Assembly (NCBI GenBank): GCA_937132035.1
Contig: CAKZOA010000474.1
Coordinates: forward strand, 1-34,463
Source: an uncultured Desulfobulbaceae bacterium
Lineage (GTDB): Bacteria; Desulfobacterota; Desulfobulbia; Desulfobulbales; Desulfocapsaceae
Reading direction: 5' to 3'
Length of the DNA stretch: 34,463 nt
The translations under genes were made by a program, and so were the position numbers. Of the stretch, positions 26,356-34,352 are shown in pieces. The notes beneath the pieces were generated by a model, which was not told where the DNA came from, did no database searches, and worked only from the letters and a program-made list of their open reading frames with translations. The number at the start of each line of letters is the position of its first letter. Position 1 is the stretch's first letter.

Positions 26356-27963
26356 TTAACGTCGCGACCTCGTCCCAATGTGTTTGCTTTCTCGGTTGAC
26401 ATTCAGGCCCTCCTCCGAGGGATCGCCTCCATCCAGCACGGCCCGTAAAGCTTTTGCAAGTTCTGCTCTGGTAAGGGGTTTCCTCAAAAGTGCCCGCACC
26501 CCAATTTGGGCAGCCTCTTATTTATTGATCCTCTCACTAAACCCGGTTGCCAGTATGACCGGGAGACCTGGCTGCATGGCAAGGCATTTTTTTTGCCAAA
26601 ACGTATCCGGTCATTGCCGGCATGGTCATATCGGAGAGCAAAAGATCAAAGTCATCTGGTCTGTTCTCGAACAGCGCCAGCGCCTCGATACTGCTTACCC
26701 TCGTTGTCACTCTGTACCCGAGTCTTTCCAAAACCTTTGTATTTAATCTCAGGACAGCAGATTCGTCGTCAACTACCAGAATATGCTCTTACCCCCCTTC
26801 AATCTCAATGATGCCGTCTTCTTCGACCAGGCTTTTACCAAAGGACTGCGGCTGATAAATATCAAAAACCGTACCTTTACCGAACACGCTGTCCACAGCG
26901 ATCACACCGCCATGATTATGAATAATGCCGTGGACAACCGACAGGCCCAGCCCTGTTCCTTTTTCTTTTTCCTTAGTTGTGAAATAGGGTTCAAAAATTT
27001 TTCTGGCAATATCCGGCTTCATTCCGCAACCGGTATCACCAATCTGGAGGTGAATATATTTCCCCGGGTTAATATCTCTTCAGTCCACTCTCTATATCGA
27101 GTGACGGGATCATACCACCAATACCCTATTTTTCCGGCTCGTTGAGCTATCCTGGAAATTTCTTCTGTTTTCTTAAGGGCTTCCTCGCGTTCTTTTCGCT
27201 CGGTCACATCGATATGAGCACCCATCATACGACCGGGACGCTTCTGGTCGTCGTCAAAAAGCAGGGAAGCAGTGGCCATTATCCAGCGATAGGAACCATC
27301 CTTGTGGAGCATGCGAAACTCATTGGAATAGTCAGCCCATGGCTTTTTGATATATTTCTGCACCTTGCCGACTGCCTCGGCGCGGTCCTCAGGATGCAGA
27401 CGTTTCTCCCATTCAAGGTATTCGTTGCCAATTTCATGGTTTGCATAGCCAAGCTGGCTTTTCCATTCAGGAGAAAAATACATCTCGTTGCTTTCAAGAT
27501 CCCAATCCCATAAGCCAATATTTCCAGCCCGTGCCATCATTTCCAGCCGCCCTTCTGTTCTCTTTTTTTCCTCCAGGGCTAACGTCAGTTCGGTACAATC
27601 ACGGCCACTGGCAACAGCTCCAATAATATCGCCCTGTTCATCACGATAGGGGGAATAGGTGATATGCATGCATCTCCGCCCCATTTCCGCCAGATCAAAC
27701 CACGTTGTGTGGCTGATGGTGTTCCCCTGCAAACAGTCATTGAGATGTTTTTTTATACTCGTCTCGAAGATATCGGCATCGAAGAGTTCATCTACCCTGC
27801 GCCCAATAATGTCTTCTCGTTTCATGTTGTAGAGTTTCAGGTAGACATCGTTGACCAGTACAAAACGGTACTCACGGTCAATAACGGAGAGGGAGTCCTG
27901 GTTTGTGGAAATGATATCTTGAAAAAAACGGTGATTTTGGAACTCTTTCCTCAGGTCTGTCAT
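26356..27963 (-). pseudogene. Decayed hybrid histidine kinase (PAS-PAS-[deletion]-HATPase-REC)
   Basis: The first 314 codons (27963 to ~27019) encode two PAS domains (SLSVIDREYRFVLVNDVY; NIGLWDWDLESNEMYFSPEW) and the start of a third ([19 protein letters not shown]). Near 27065 the frame jumps. The next frame reads [20 protein letters not shown], the G1 half of a HATPase, ending in [18 protein letters not shown]. The third PAS remainder, the HisKA domain and half of the HATPase (roughly 200 residues) are gone. A TAA (26789-26791) then separates the HATPase from an in-frame receiver (EHILVVDDESAV, DLLLSDMTMP). A run of eight A's (26587-26594, T on the plus strand) shifts the receiver frame, a second TAA is at 26518-26520, and homology ends at the stop 26356-26358. 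The architecture echoes the upstream kinase's C-terminus. Confidence 0.88.
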
Positions 27964-28028
27964 GGAGTTAACTGGGTAAGATGTTATTCATTTGTCGAAA
28001 CGGACGATCATCGTGTAATTCACCAATT

Positions 28029-31000
28029 TCATTGACCGGTATTGTCAAAAATATCTCGAACGACACCTTCTATTTCTCGTTTGGTGAAGGGCTTGGTGAT
28101 AAACGCCTCCACCCCCCATTTCGCGGCACTCATTTCATTGACGACATCGGCGTGTCCCGTAGAGATAATGACAGGGATACTGCTTCGTATACTCTTCAGT
28201 TTCAGGGCGAATTCCGTGCCCGTCATCTCGGGCATGGTCAAATCGGATATAACAAGATCAAAAGTGTCCGGTGCATCTCGAAAGGCCTCCAAGGCGTGTT
28301 GCGGACTGTTGTATGTTGTGATCTGGTAGCCTAGCCGTTCGAATATCTGTTGATTCATCCGGGTGATCGCCTCTTCGTCATCGACAAAGAGAATATGCTT
28401 CTGCCGTGAGGTGGTGGTGGCGCTTTCCGTGGGTGTCGTCGCCGGTTCCTCAACTGTCTCGATCACAGGTAAAAGCACCTTGAATCTCGTTCCTCTCCCC
28501 AGTTGGCTCTCAACAGAAATCGCACCATCATGATTTTTGACTATACCAAGAACGACGGCCAGTCCCATACCAAGCCCTTCGTCAACGTCCTTGGTGGTGA
28601 AATAGGGGTCGTATATGCGGTCTTTTATCTCATCTGAAATACCGCTTCCGCTATCGTTGACAATAAGCTGAATATATGCTCCCGGTCCAAGCTCCATATC
28701 CCTTACTCTGAGACCATCGGTAAGGTGAAGGCTCTCCAGGGTAACCCCCAACACCCCTTTTGTACCTGACATTGCCTGTACGGCATTGTTGCAGAGATTG
28801 ATGAGTACCTGGTGGATCTCGGTTGGATCGGCAAGAATCGATTCCGTAGCGCAGAGCAGGCGGGATTGAATCTCAACAGTAGCCGGCAGCGTCTTTGAAA
28901 GCAGCTTCAGGGCATCCTTGACGACGGTGCGAATCTGCACCGGCTTCTTGACTATGGCGCTCTTGCGAGCAAAGCGTTGTAATCTCTCAACGACATTCCG
29001 TGCCCGAAGAGAGGCCGCCTGAATGTCTGTGATACAACTCATGAGCTCTTCGTTGTCACGCTCTTCGTCGGCGACAAGCTCAAGATTACCGATAATTATT
29101 GTCAGCATATTGTTGAACTCATGGGCTATCCCACCAGCAAGAGTGCCAATTGCCTCCATTTTATGGCGGTGCCGTATTTCTTCTTCAAGTCGGACTCGCT
29201 CCTTTTCTTCGCGCTTTCGTCTGGCGATCTCGGTGCGCAGCCTTTCTGTGGCTTTGGCCTGTTTTCCCGCTTCAATGGCAACATCCCGACTCTGCCGGGT
29301 CTTTAGTACATCATTTGCAATACTGCGTACGCGGTGCAGGTGTCGTTTTTGGAATTCTTCGACAAAGTCAGAGGAAATGTCGCGAGTCGGTGTCGGTGGC
29401 TGCGTAGCGTGAAGATTCATCAGCCAGCTTTGAATATCGTCTGAGTACTCCATCTCCATGCGGCGTACTTTGCTTGTGGCGCCAAAACGACGAAAACAGT
29501 TGTATGCCTGCTGCCAATAAACCTGGGCAAGATTGTCGTTATGCATCTGCCGGCAAAGCAAGCTTGCCCTTTCACTGGCAATCCCTTCCCATTGAGTAAA
29601 ACCATTATGTCGGGCCATTTCTATTGCCTTATCATAAGAGACGAGGGCTTGACTGTATGATCCGTCAATCCTTAAAAGCTCCCCAGAGGCGAAAAGAAAT
29701 TTATGATGCTGATTTTCCGGACAGTACTCTTTCCATACCCGAAATTGTTCAATTGATTGCCCCAGCTCTTTTCTCCACACCGCCTGCTTTTCTGCATCAG
29801 CATCCTGAAAAAGGGCTGATATCACCAGGAACCTGACAAAGCGGTGTTCAGGCCAGGGCAATAACCCTTGTGTTCCTACCGTGTAAATAAGTGCGTCGGC
29901 CTCTTTGGCAATATCATGGGCCTTGTGGTACTGGCCCAACAGGAGGTAGGTAAATGTCTGGAAAATCTTGTAAATACAGCAAACCTGAATATTCTTGTGA
30001 CTATCAACCTGCCTCAGATAGCTGGCATCATCTTGAAATTCATACAACTGTTTTTCAGACTCGCTGGAGAGCATGCCAAAAATGCGAAGTCCGCCCTCGA
30101 GGAGATCGACGGCCCACTGGTTGAGCCGTGACTGACTGAAAACAAGAGATTGTTCCGTGTTTCGTATCAATTCAGGAAGGGGGACAGCCTGGTAGAAACT
30201 GCAGTACATGTTGTGCCCGAAGGCATAGGCAGCGTATTGCAGGTTGCCGGAACGAAGGCCTATGTCGTAGGCACTGAGGTAATCCGTGGTTGCATGGCGC
30301 AGGTGTTTGAACCAATGTCGTATTGAACTTCCCATCATCAGGTAGAAAACACTTTGATCGGAAGGTGAAGCGAATCGCTTCAACATGATTCGCTCGGCTA
30401 CTTCACCGAATTGACGTGCTGTCCGGTAATCATGATCCACCCATCCCAGAAGTCCGCCAAAGGCTGTATGGCTATAACCGATTTGGGGAATGAGGCCATG
30501 TTCAAGAGTCAGGTTGACGACCTTGGAAACGATAACGCTCCATAGCCGCTGGTGCGTTCTGTAACAGGGAGGCCCAATGGTGATAAGTAACCTGATGGCG
30601 GTCTGTACCTCGCTGTTGGACATCAGAGGAGCATCTATGAGAGAGGAAACATTGATGGTATCCAAGGTAGTTCTGCATTTGGCTATTTCCCTGTCCCGGT
30701 ATCTCTCATATTCTTTTTCTGGTAAGGAGATGCCCAACTCCTGAAGAGCTGTTCTTCCCAATGATATGGCCTCTTCATATCGGGCTAAGAGGGTATAATG
30801 AACAATCTGGATATTCATGGTCTCCGCCCGTTCCACAGCGGTCCTGGTATGTTCCATGGAGTGTTCGACAATCCGCTCAGCTCTTTCTCTATCACCTTCG
30901 ACGAACTCACTTTCGGCAAGATCACGGCTTAATTGCAGGGCGGTATCGTAGTGATTCTTCCAGAAGGATTCGGCGCCATTTTCCTCTTCCATGGCAAAGG

Positions 31001-32489
31001 AGTAGGCTTCGCGATTGAAGGTGAGCATGGCGCGATAGGCAGTGGCTGTCTTGGCTTTTCTGGCCGCCTGCATATTGAGATCAATCATTTCCACTCTCTC
31101 GGCCGGATCGACGATTAACGAAGCCCCGGCATTGAGGTGCTCGAGTATCTCAAATAAACGATCATTTCTTTCCCTCTCATTGAGACTGGCCATGAGTTGC
31201 CTGCCAATTTTCAGCTGGAGATTTTGAATGTTGCTGCTGTCAATAAAGTGGTACGCGGCCTGCTGTACCCTGTCATGCATAAATCTGAAACGAACCTTGC
31301 CCCCACGCTTCTGAACACTGCCGCCATCTTCTTCAGCGAAAAGAAGAAAACCGCGTGCCTGCAGCGGCGTGAGCTTGGTAATGCATTGCTCTGTTGAGAG
31401 AGAAGAAATCAGGCTGAGCGATTCAATATCAAAAATGTTTCCAAGACATGCCGCAAAAGCAAGAAGTTCGCGAACGTGTCCACTGAAGAATTTCAACCTT
31501 CTTATAAAGAGTTCTACAATATTGTCTGGAAGATCCTTCGTGCCCACCTGCCATCGCCACTTTTTCTCATGCGAATCAAAGAAGAGCTGCCTGTTCTCAC
31601 ACAAATATTCAAGTAATGATATGATATAAAACGGATTCCCCCCAGTATACTGCCGAACCAGCCGTGTCAGTTCGTTGAGGTTTTCAACGGGATATTGGAA
31701 AATACCCGAAACCAGCGTCTCAACATCATCTTCTGTCAGGCTTTTTACCTCGAGCACCTCTGGAGGCCTATTCTGACTCTGCATAGCCGACAGGACCGGT
31801 TGCAATGGATGGGTGGTGTCGATTTCATCATCACGAAAGGAGACGATGAGCAAAAAGGAGGAGAGCGTGCTGTCTGGCTTAAGAGCCCTCAAGAGATTGA
31901 GGGAGGCTTGATCGGCCCACTGCCAATCGTCAAGAAAGATAACCACAGGGTGATCCGGTTGACTGACAACCTCCAGAAAACCGCGAATAGCACGGGTGAA
32001 CCGGTGACGGGCCTCGGAGATGGCAATTTCTTCAAGACCAGGCTGATCGGAAAACACATCCTCCAGCTCCGGCACAAGCTCTACCAGCAGAGAACCAAGA
32101 TCGCCAACCGTCTTGTGCAGTGAGATCTTCAGAACCTCGAGATCCTCATTCCTTTCCGTCTGAATGTGCTGCCAAAGGAGCGATAAGGCCGTGCTGAGCG
32201 CATAATACGGCGTGTTCTGCTGGTATTGGTCGAACTTGGCCTGGATAAAAACTCCGTTTTGATCAAGTACGGGCTTTTTGAGCCATTCAACCAGGGAGGT
32301 TTTGCCGATTCCGGACTGACCAGGAACAAGTATAATCTTTCCGGGACCACGGCTGGCCTTGACAAAAAGCGTCTCGAGTTTTTCGGTAAGACGCTCACGT
32401 CCAACGAGGAGTTTGGGAATGTCGAGTTGTATATGGTGTGTTGGTCGCTGGCTACGGTAGCTCTCCATATCGGATGAACCTACTCCCAT
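28029..32489 (-). CDS. AAA ATPase / TPR / histidine kinase / receiver signalling protein
   Basis: A 1,486-residue cytoplasmic sensor. The N-terminal AAA_16-type ATPase has Walker A GQSGIGKTS (57-65) and Walker B VVIFLDDWQWAD (182-193). Residues ~450-1060 are helical, TPR-like. A coiled coil (QAKATERLRTEIARRKREEKE) leads to the dimerisation domain with phospho-acceptor His1123 (GGIAHEFNNML). The HATPase has DSGSGI and GLGMGLAVV, and the receiver has Asp1416 (VISDLTMPEMTG) and ITKPF. It matches large kinases that usually start with a Ser/Thr kinase domain, which is absent here, as is any GAF or PAS. No transmembrane helix is seen. The start could also be Met8 (32468); neither has a strong ribosome site. 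The decayed kinase begins 65 bp downstream. Confidence 0.92.
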   Translation of the reverse strand: MGVGSSDMESYRSQRPTHHIQLDIPKLLVGRERLTEKLETLFVKASRGPGKIILVPGQSGIGKTSLVEWLKKPVLDQNGVFIQAKFDQYQQNTPYYALSTALSLLWQHIQTERNEDLEVLKISLHKTVGDLGSLLVELVPELEDVFSDQPGLEEIAISEARHRFTRAIRGFLEVVSQPDHPVVIFLDDWQWADQASLNLLRALKPDSTLSSFLLIVSFRDDEIDTTHPLQPVLSAMQSQNRPPEVLEVKSLTEDDVETLVSGIFQYPVENLNELTRLVRQYTGGNPFYIISLLEYLCENRQLFFDSHEKKWRWQVGTKDLPDNIVELFIRRLKFFSGHVRELLAFAACLGNIFDIESLSLISSLSTEQCITKLTPLQARGFLLFAEEDGGSVQKRGGKVRFRFMHDRVQQAAYHFIDSSNIQNLQLKIGRQLMASLNERERNDRLFEILEHLNAGASLIVDPAERVEMIDLNMQAARKAKTATAYRAMLTFNREAYSFAMEEENGAESFWKNHYDTALQLSRDLAESEFVEGDRERAERIVEHSMEHTRTAVERAETMNIQIVHYTLLARYEEAISLGRTALQELGISLPEKEYERYRDREIAKCRTTLDTINVSSLIDAPLMSNSEVQTAIRLLITIGPPCYRTHQRLWSVIVSKVVNLTLEHGLIPQIGYSHTAFGGLLGWVDHDYRTARQFGEVAERIMLKRFASPSDQSVFYLMMGSSIRHWFKHLRHATTDYLSAYDIGLRSGNLQYAAYAFGHNMYCSFYQAVPLPELIRNTEQSLVFSQSRLNQWAVDLLEGGLRIFGMLSSESEKQLYEFQDDASYLRQVDSHKNIQVCCIYKIFQTFTYLLLGQYHKAHDIAKEADALIYTVGTQGLLPWPEHRFVRFLVISALFQDADAEKQAVWRKELGQSIEQFRVWKEYCPENQHHKFLFASGELLRIDGSYSQALVSYDKAIEMARHNGFTQWEGIASERASLLCRQMHNDNLAQVYWQQAYNCFRRFGATSKVRRMEMEYSDDIQSWLMNLHATQPPTPTRDISSDFVEEFQKRHLHRVRSIANDVLKTRQSRDVAIEAGKQAKATERLRTEIARRKREEKERVRLEEEIRHRHKMEAIGTLAGGIAHEFNNMLTIIIGNLELVADEERDNEELMSCITDIQAASLRARNVVERLQRFARKSAIVKKPVQIRTVVKDALKLLSKTLPATVEIQSRLLCATESILADPTEIHQVLINLCNNAVQAMSGTKGVLGVTLESLHLTDGLRVRDMELGPGAYIQLIVNDSGSGISDEIKDRIYDPYFTTKDVDEGLGMGLAVVLGIVKNHDGAISVESQLGRGTRFKVLLPVIETVEEPATTPTESATTTSRQKHILFVDDEEAITRMNQQIFERLGYQITTYNSPQHALEAFRDAPDTFDLVISDLTMPEMTGTEFALKLKSIRSSIPVIISTGHADVVNEMSAAKWGVEAFITKPFTKREIEGVVRDIFDNTGQ

Positions 32490-32940
32490 GCATTGAGAAA
32501 GACGCGCAGAGGCATCGTGACCGGGCAGGACACTGGTGCTGCCATCTTCTCGCCTGTCTCAAAGCGTTTCTGCAACCGGTGATATGCTTCATTGTAGCAG
32601 TATTCAAGCGCGCATTCAAATGTGCACGTGGATTGTGTGACTGATCAGACTAAAAACGCTGGCACATCTATAGAAAATGTGCAGGATAGATGAGGGACCG
32701 GCAAGGAGACAATAACGAACCATAATAACACCTTGGCCCTCTTCAGCTTTAGACCGGCCTGCCGGTTGATTCTTTAAGCCAGCCAGCGGGTACGGATTCT
32801 TTTTGCTCCGCCTGGAGGATTTGGCCATGGATGACGGTCGTATTGTGCTCTGCGGCGAACCGGAGCCTTACATTCACCGGAGATCGATGGTGAACAGTAA
32901 TATCTTCCTCAAAGGAGATACCCTGTTGCCGGGCTGCGGC
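32490..32940. other. 451-bp gap holding the sensor-kinase promoter region
   Basis: Apart from the promoter listed separately, only a small hairpin, ACCGGC-CT-GCCGGT near 32753-32766, stands out downstream of the Usp gene. A plus-strand frame starting at 32827 has a good GGAGG, but it runs antisense through the Usp gene and is not convincing. No remnant of a Ser/Thr kinase was found in frame upstream of the sensor kinase; an in-frame TGA closes it about 100 bp upstream. Confidence 0.4.
32591..32619 (-). promoter_or_regulatory. Candidate sigma-70 promoter of the 1,486-residue sensor kinase
   Basis: On the minus strand TTGAAT (32614-32619) and TACAAT (32591-32596) are separated by exactly 17 bp. 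This matches the consensus at 4/6 and 5/6 positions. The start point would be near 32584, about 95 nt before the ATG at 32489. Confidence 0.5.
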
Positions 32941-33411
32941 TCAATTCTCACTCGATCGAACCATCAGTACCGGTACGCTCCCACCGCGCATTACCCTGTC
33001 GGCGACGCTTCCAAAAGCGAAACGGGAAAGGCCGCCCCTGCCATGCGTCGCCATGGCGACAAGATCAGCATTGGTCTCCTTTTCTGTTTCAATAATTGCT
33101 TCCGCGGGATTTTCGCTGACGGAAACCCTACAGACAACGGTTGTCTTCGAATTCTGCAGGTTTTTGCTCACCCTGTCAAGATATGCTCTGGCCTCATCCT
33201 TGAACGTTTTCAACTGCTCTTCAGTATACGGAATAGAAACCATTCCCCCTCCTTTATAAGGGACATTATGCCTGACTGTGGTAATAACGTGCAGCAGAGT
33301 TATCTCTACAGCTTCCCCGGGAGCCAGCCGAGAAATAAGCCCCTCAACGTAGGAAAGAGCGGCTTCCCCTATTTCTGACCCATCCAACGGCATAAGAATT
33401 CTCTCTGACAT
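32941..33411 (-). CDS. Universal stress protein (UspA family)
   Basis: A 156-residue single-domain Usp, cytoplasmic, probably ATP-binding. It starts MSERILMPLDGSEIGEAALSY, with the strand-1 Asp of the family. The C-terminal nucleotide-binding motif is ATHGRGGLSRFAFGSVADRVMRGG, shown here only as the G-x2-G-x(n)-GS pattern, followed by PVLMVRS. The loop around residues 60-75 (YKGGGMVSIPYTEEQL) is slightly longer than in many Usps. ATG 33411 is preceded by GGGGAGG; an in-frame ATG at 33438 is less likely. It is monocistronic on the minus strand. Confidence 0.9.
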   Translation of the reverse strand: MSERILMPLDGSEIGEAALSYVEGLISRLAPGEAVEITLLHVITTVRHNVPYKGGGMVSIPYTEEQLKTFKDEARAYLDRVSKNLQNSKTTVVCRVSVSENPAEAIIETEKETNADLVAMATHGRGGLSRFAFGSVADRVMRGGSVPVLMVRSSEN

Positions 33412-33445
33412 GTTCCGCCTCCCCTTGTAGATTACCATGGTTCAC

Positions 33446-33511
33446 TCACCGATCCCGTAATATCAGGCACACTGACCGGGCTGCACCGATAAGAACGTTG
33501 AGTATACGCAT
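33446..33511 (-). CDS. Possible 21-residue leader ORF upstream of the Usp gene
   Basis: An ATG at 33511 is preceded by AGAGAGGAGAAG, a strong ribosome site about 10 nt away. It encodes MRILNVLIGAARSVCLILRD plus Arg, ending with TGA 34 bp before the Usp start. It could be a leader peptide, a decayed small gene, or chance. No homologue is recognised. Confidence 0.25.
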   Translation of the reverse strand: MRILNVLIGAARSVCLILRDR

Positions 33512-33756
33512 CGTGGTACTTCTCCTCTCTTCAGTATACACTATAATGCCGCAAAAACTGCTCAGTGCGCATCTCAAGCAGAGTCTTTATCCTCCAGCCT
33601 CCAGTTTGAACTCATCGACCGCCTGCCTCCAGATAAGGCCTGCGTTACCGTGCGTTCATGGTCAGGAGAGTGTTTTCCAGCCAGGGATCACCCTGGCCGA
33701 TACCTCCTGAAGCTAAAAGGTTGCAGCTGTATTTCTCCCGGGCGGAAAAGTGAAGC

Positions 33757-33897
33757 TTATCCGAATATTTCATGGACGTTTCCACCTCTGTGCATACGCG
33801 ACATCTCTGCTGCGCTCATAACCGAGGCACCAAGGATGACAACTGCAGCAATTTCCCGCAAGCCCCTGATAACGAAGAGGATGGACTTAGCAGACAT
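33757..33897 (-). CDS. Possible 46-residue small protein inside a repeated segment
   Basis: The frame reads MSAKSILFVIRGLREIAAVV and continues ILGASVMSAAEMSRMHRGG to TAA at 33757. It has one moderately hydrophobic stretch (IAAVVILGASVMSAA). No Shine-Dalgarno box precedes the ATG. Support comes from the second repeat copy (34343-34463), where pieces of the same peptide appear (SAGSILLGIAGL; SIMSSADRYAR), but broken. Function unknown. Confidence 0.25.
   Translation of the reverse strand: MSAKSILFVIRGLREIAAVVILGASVMSAAEMSRMHRGGNVHEIFG
33792..33894. repeat. Diverged direct repeat, copy A
   Basis: Pairs with copy B at 34343-34463. Two aligned blocks support it: 33806-33825 against 34352-34371 (18 of 20 identical) and 33858-33894 against 34420-34456 (29 of 37 identical). 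The spacer is 32 bp here and 48 bp in copy B. The copies flank the DUF488 pseudogene. Confidence 0.6.
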
Positions 33898-34007
33898 GCC
33901 CGGAGGGTGAAAAAGCTGTTTGCATGAAGCTCCCCCTAAGCAATACGTTTATATTTCACAGGTAACATTGATTGTTCATGAACTCTTCGAGACCAGAGGA
34001 GACCACT

Positions 34008-34222
34008 ATGGACGTTGTCTGCAAACGTGTCTATGACAAGGCAAGACCGGCCGACGACTATCGAGTGCTGGTTGATGTCATCTGGCCGCAGGGCCTGTCC
34101 AAGGAAGAAGTAAAAATTGACGAATGGAAAAAAGGATTACGCTTGTCTACGCCTCGGCCGACCGGCATCATACCAAGGCTGTAGTCCTGCAGCAGTATAT
34201 GAAGATATTCAGGCTCGAGTGA
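34008..34222 (+). pseudogene. DUF488 family gene with out-of-frame internal deletion
   Basis: The ATG at 34008 follows AGAGGAGA and encodes MDVVCKRVYDKARPADDYRV, then LVDVIWPQGLSKEEVKIDEWKK, the standard DUF488 N-terminus (KRVY, VDxxWPxGLSKE). After codon ~42 that frame runs only 16 more codons to a stop. From 34136, in another frame, the sequence encodes ITLVYASADRHHTKAVVLQQ, the normal DUF488 C-terminus (LTLVYAxxDxxHNxAVVL), ending at TGA 34220-34222. About 40-45 residues (the APSTELRxWFGHDPxxWxxF segment) are missing at the join. Intact members are about 115-120 residues. Confidence 0.8.
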
Positions 34223-34314
34223 TGACGCCGGCGTCCACCCAGATTCGCCCCGCTGTTCCTCCGGAAAAGACCGGGCCAGGCCCCCGGTTACCTCTGTAAG
34301 CCGATACTTCCAGC

Positions 34315-34352
34315 ACAGGTATGCCCACGAGTATGCCCACGAGCATACCTGT
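34315..34352. repeat. Hairpin with two 12-bp direct repeats in its loop
   Basis: ACAGGTATGC (34315-34324) pairs with GCATACCTGT (34343-34352). Overlapping this, GTATGCCCACGA occurs twice in tandem (34319-34330 and 34331-34342). It lies about 90 bp after the DUF488 pseudogene and could once have been its terminator, though no U-run follows. Confidence 0.5.

Larger units (their letters stand above)
33512..34007. other. Roughly 500-bp region of probable decayed sequence
   Basis: Between the possible Usp leader and the DUF488 pseudogene there is no confident gene. Short minus-strand pieces such as GDPWLENTLLTMNAR (ending at a stop near 33645) look protein-like but lie in broken frames. The region also holds one copy of the diverged repeat and the 46-residue frame listed separately. 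Confidence 0.35.

Noticed and set aside
26587-26594. Possibility that the homopolymer frameshift is only a sequencing error
   Set aside because: It may be, but the two nonsense codons and the out-of-frame deletion remain, so the pseudogene call does not depend on it.
32803-33378. 191-codon plus-strand frame with a good GGAGG before an ATG at 32827
   Set aside because: Runs antisense through nearly all of the Usp gene; the product has no family resemblance.
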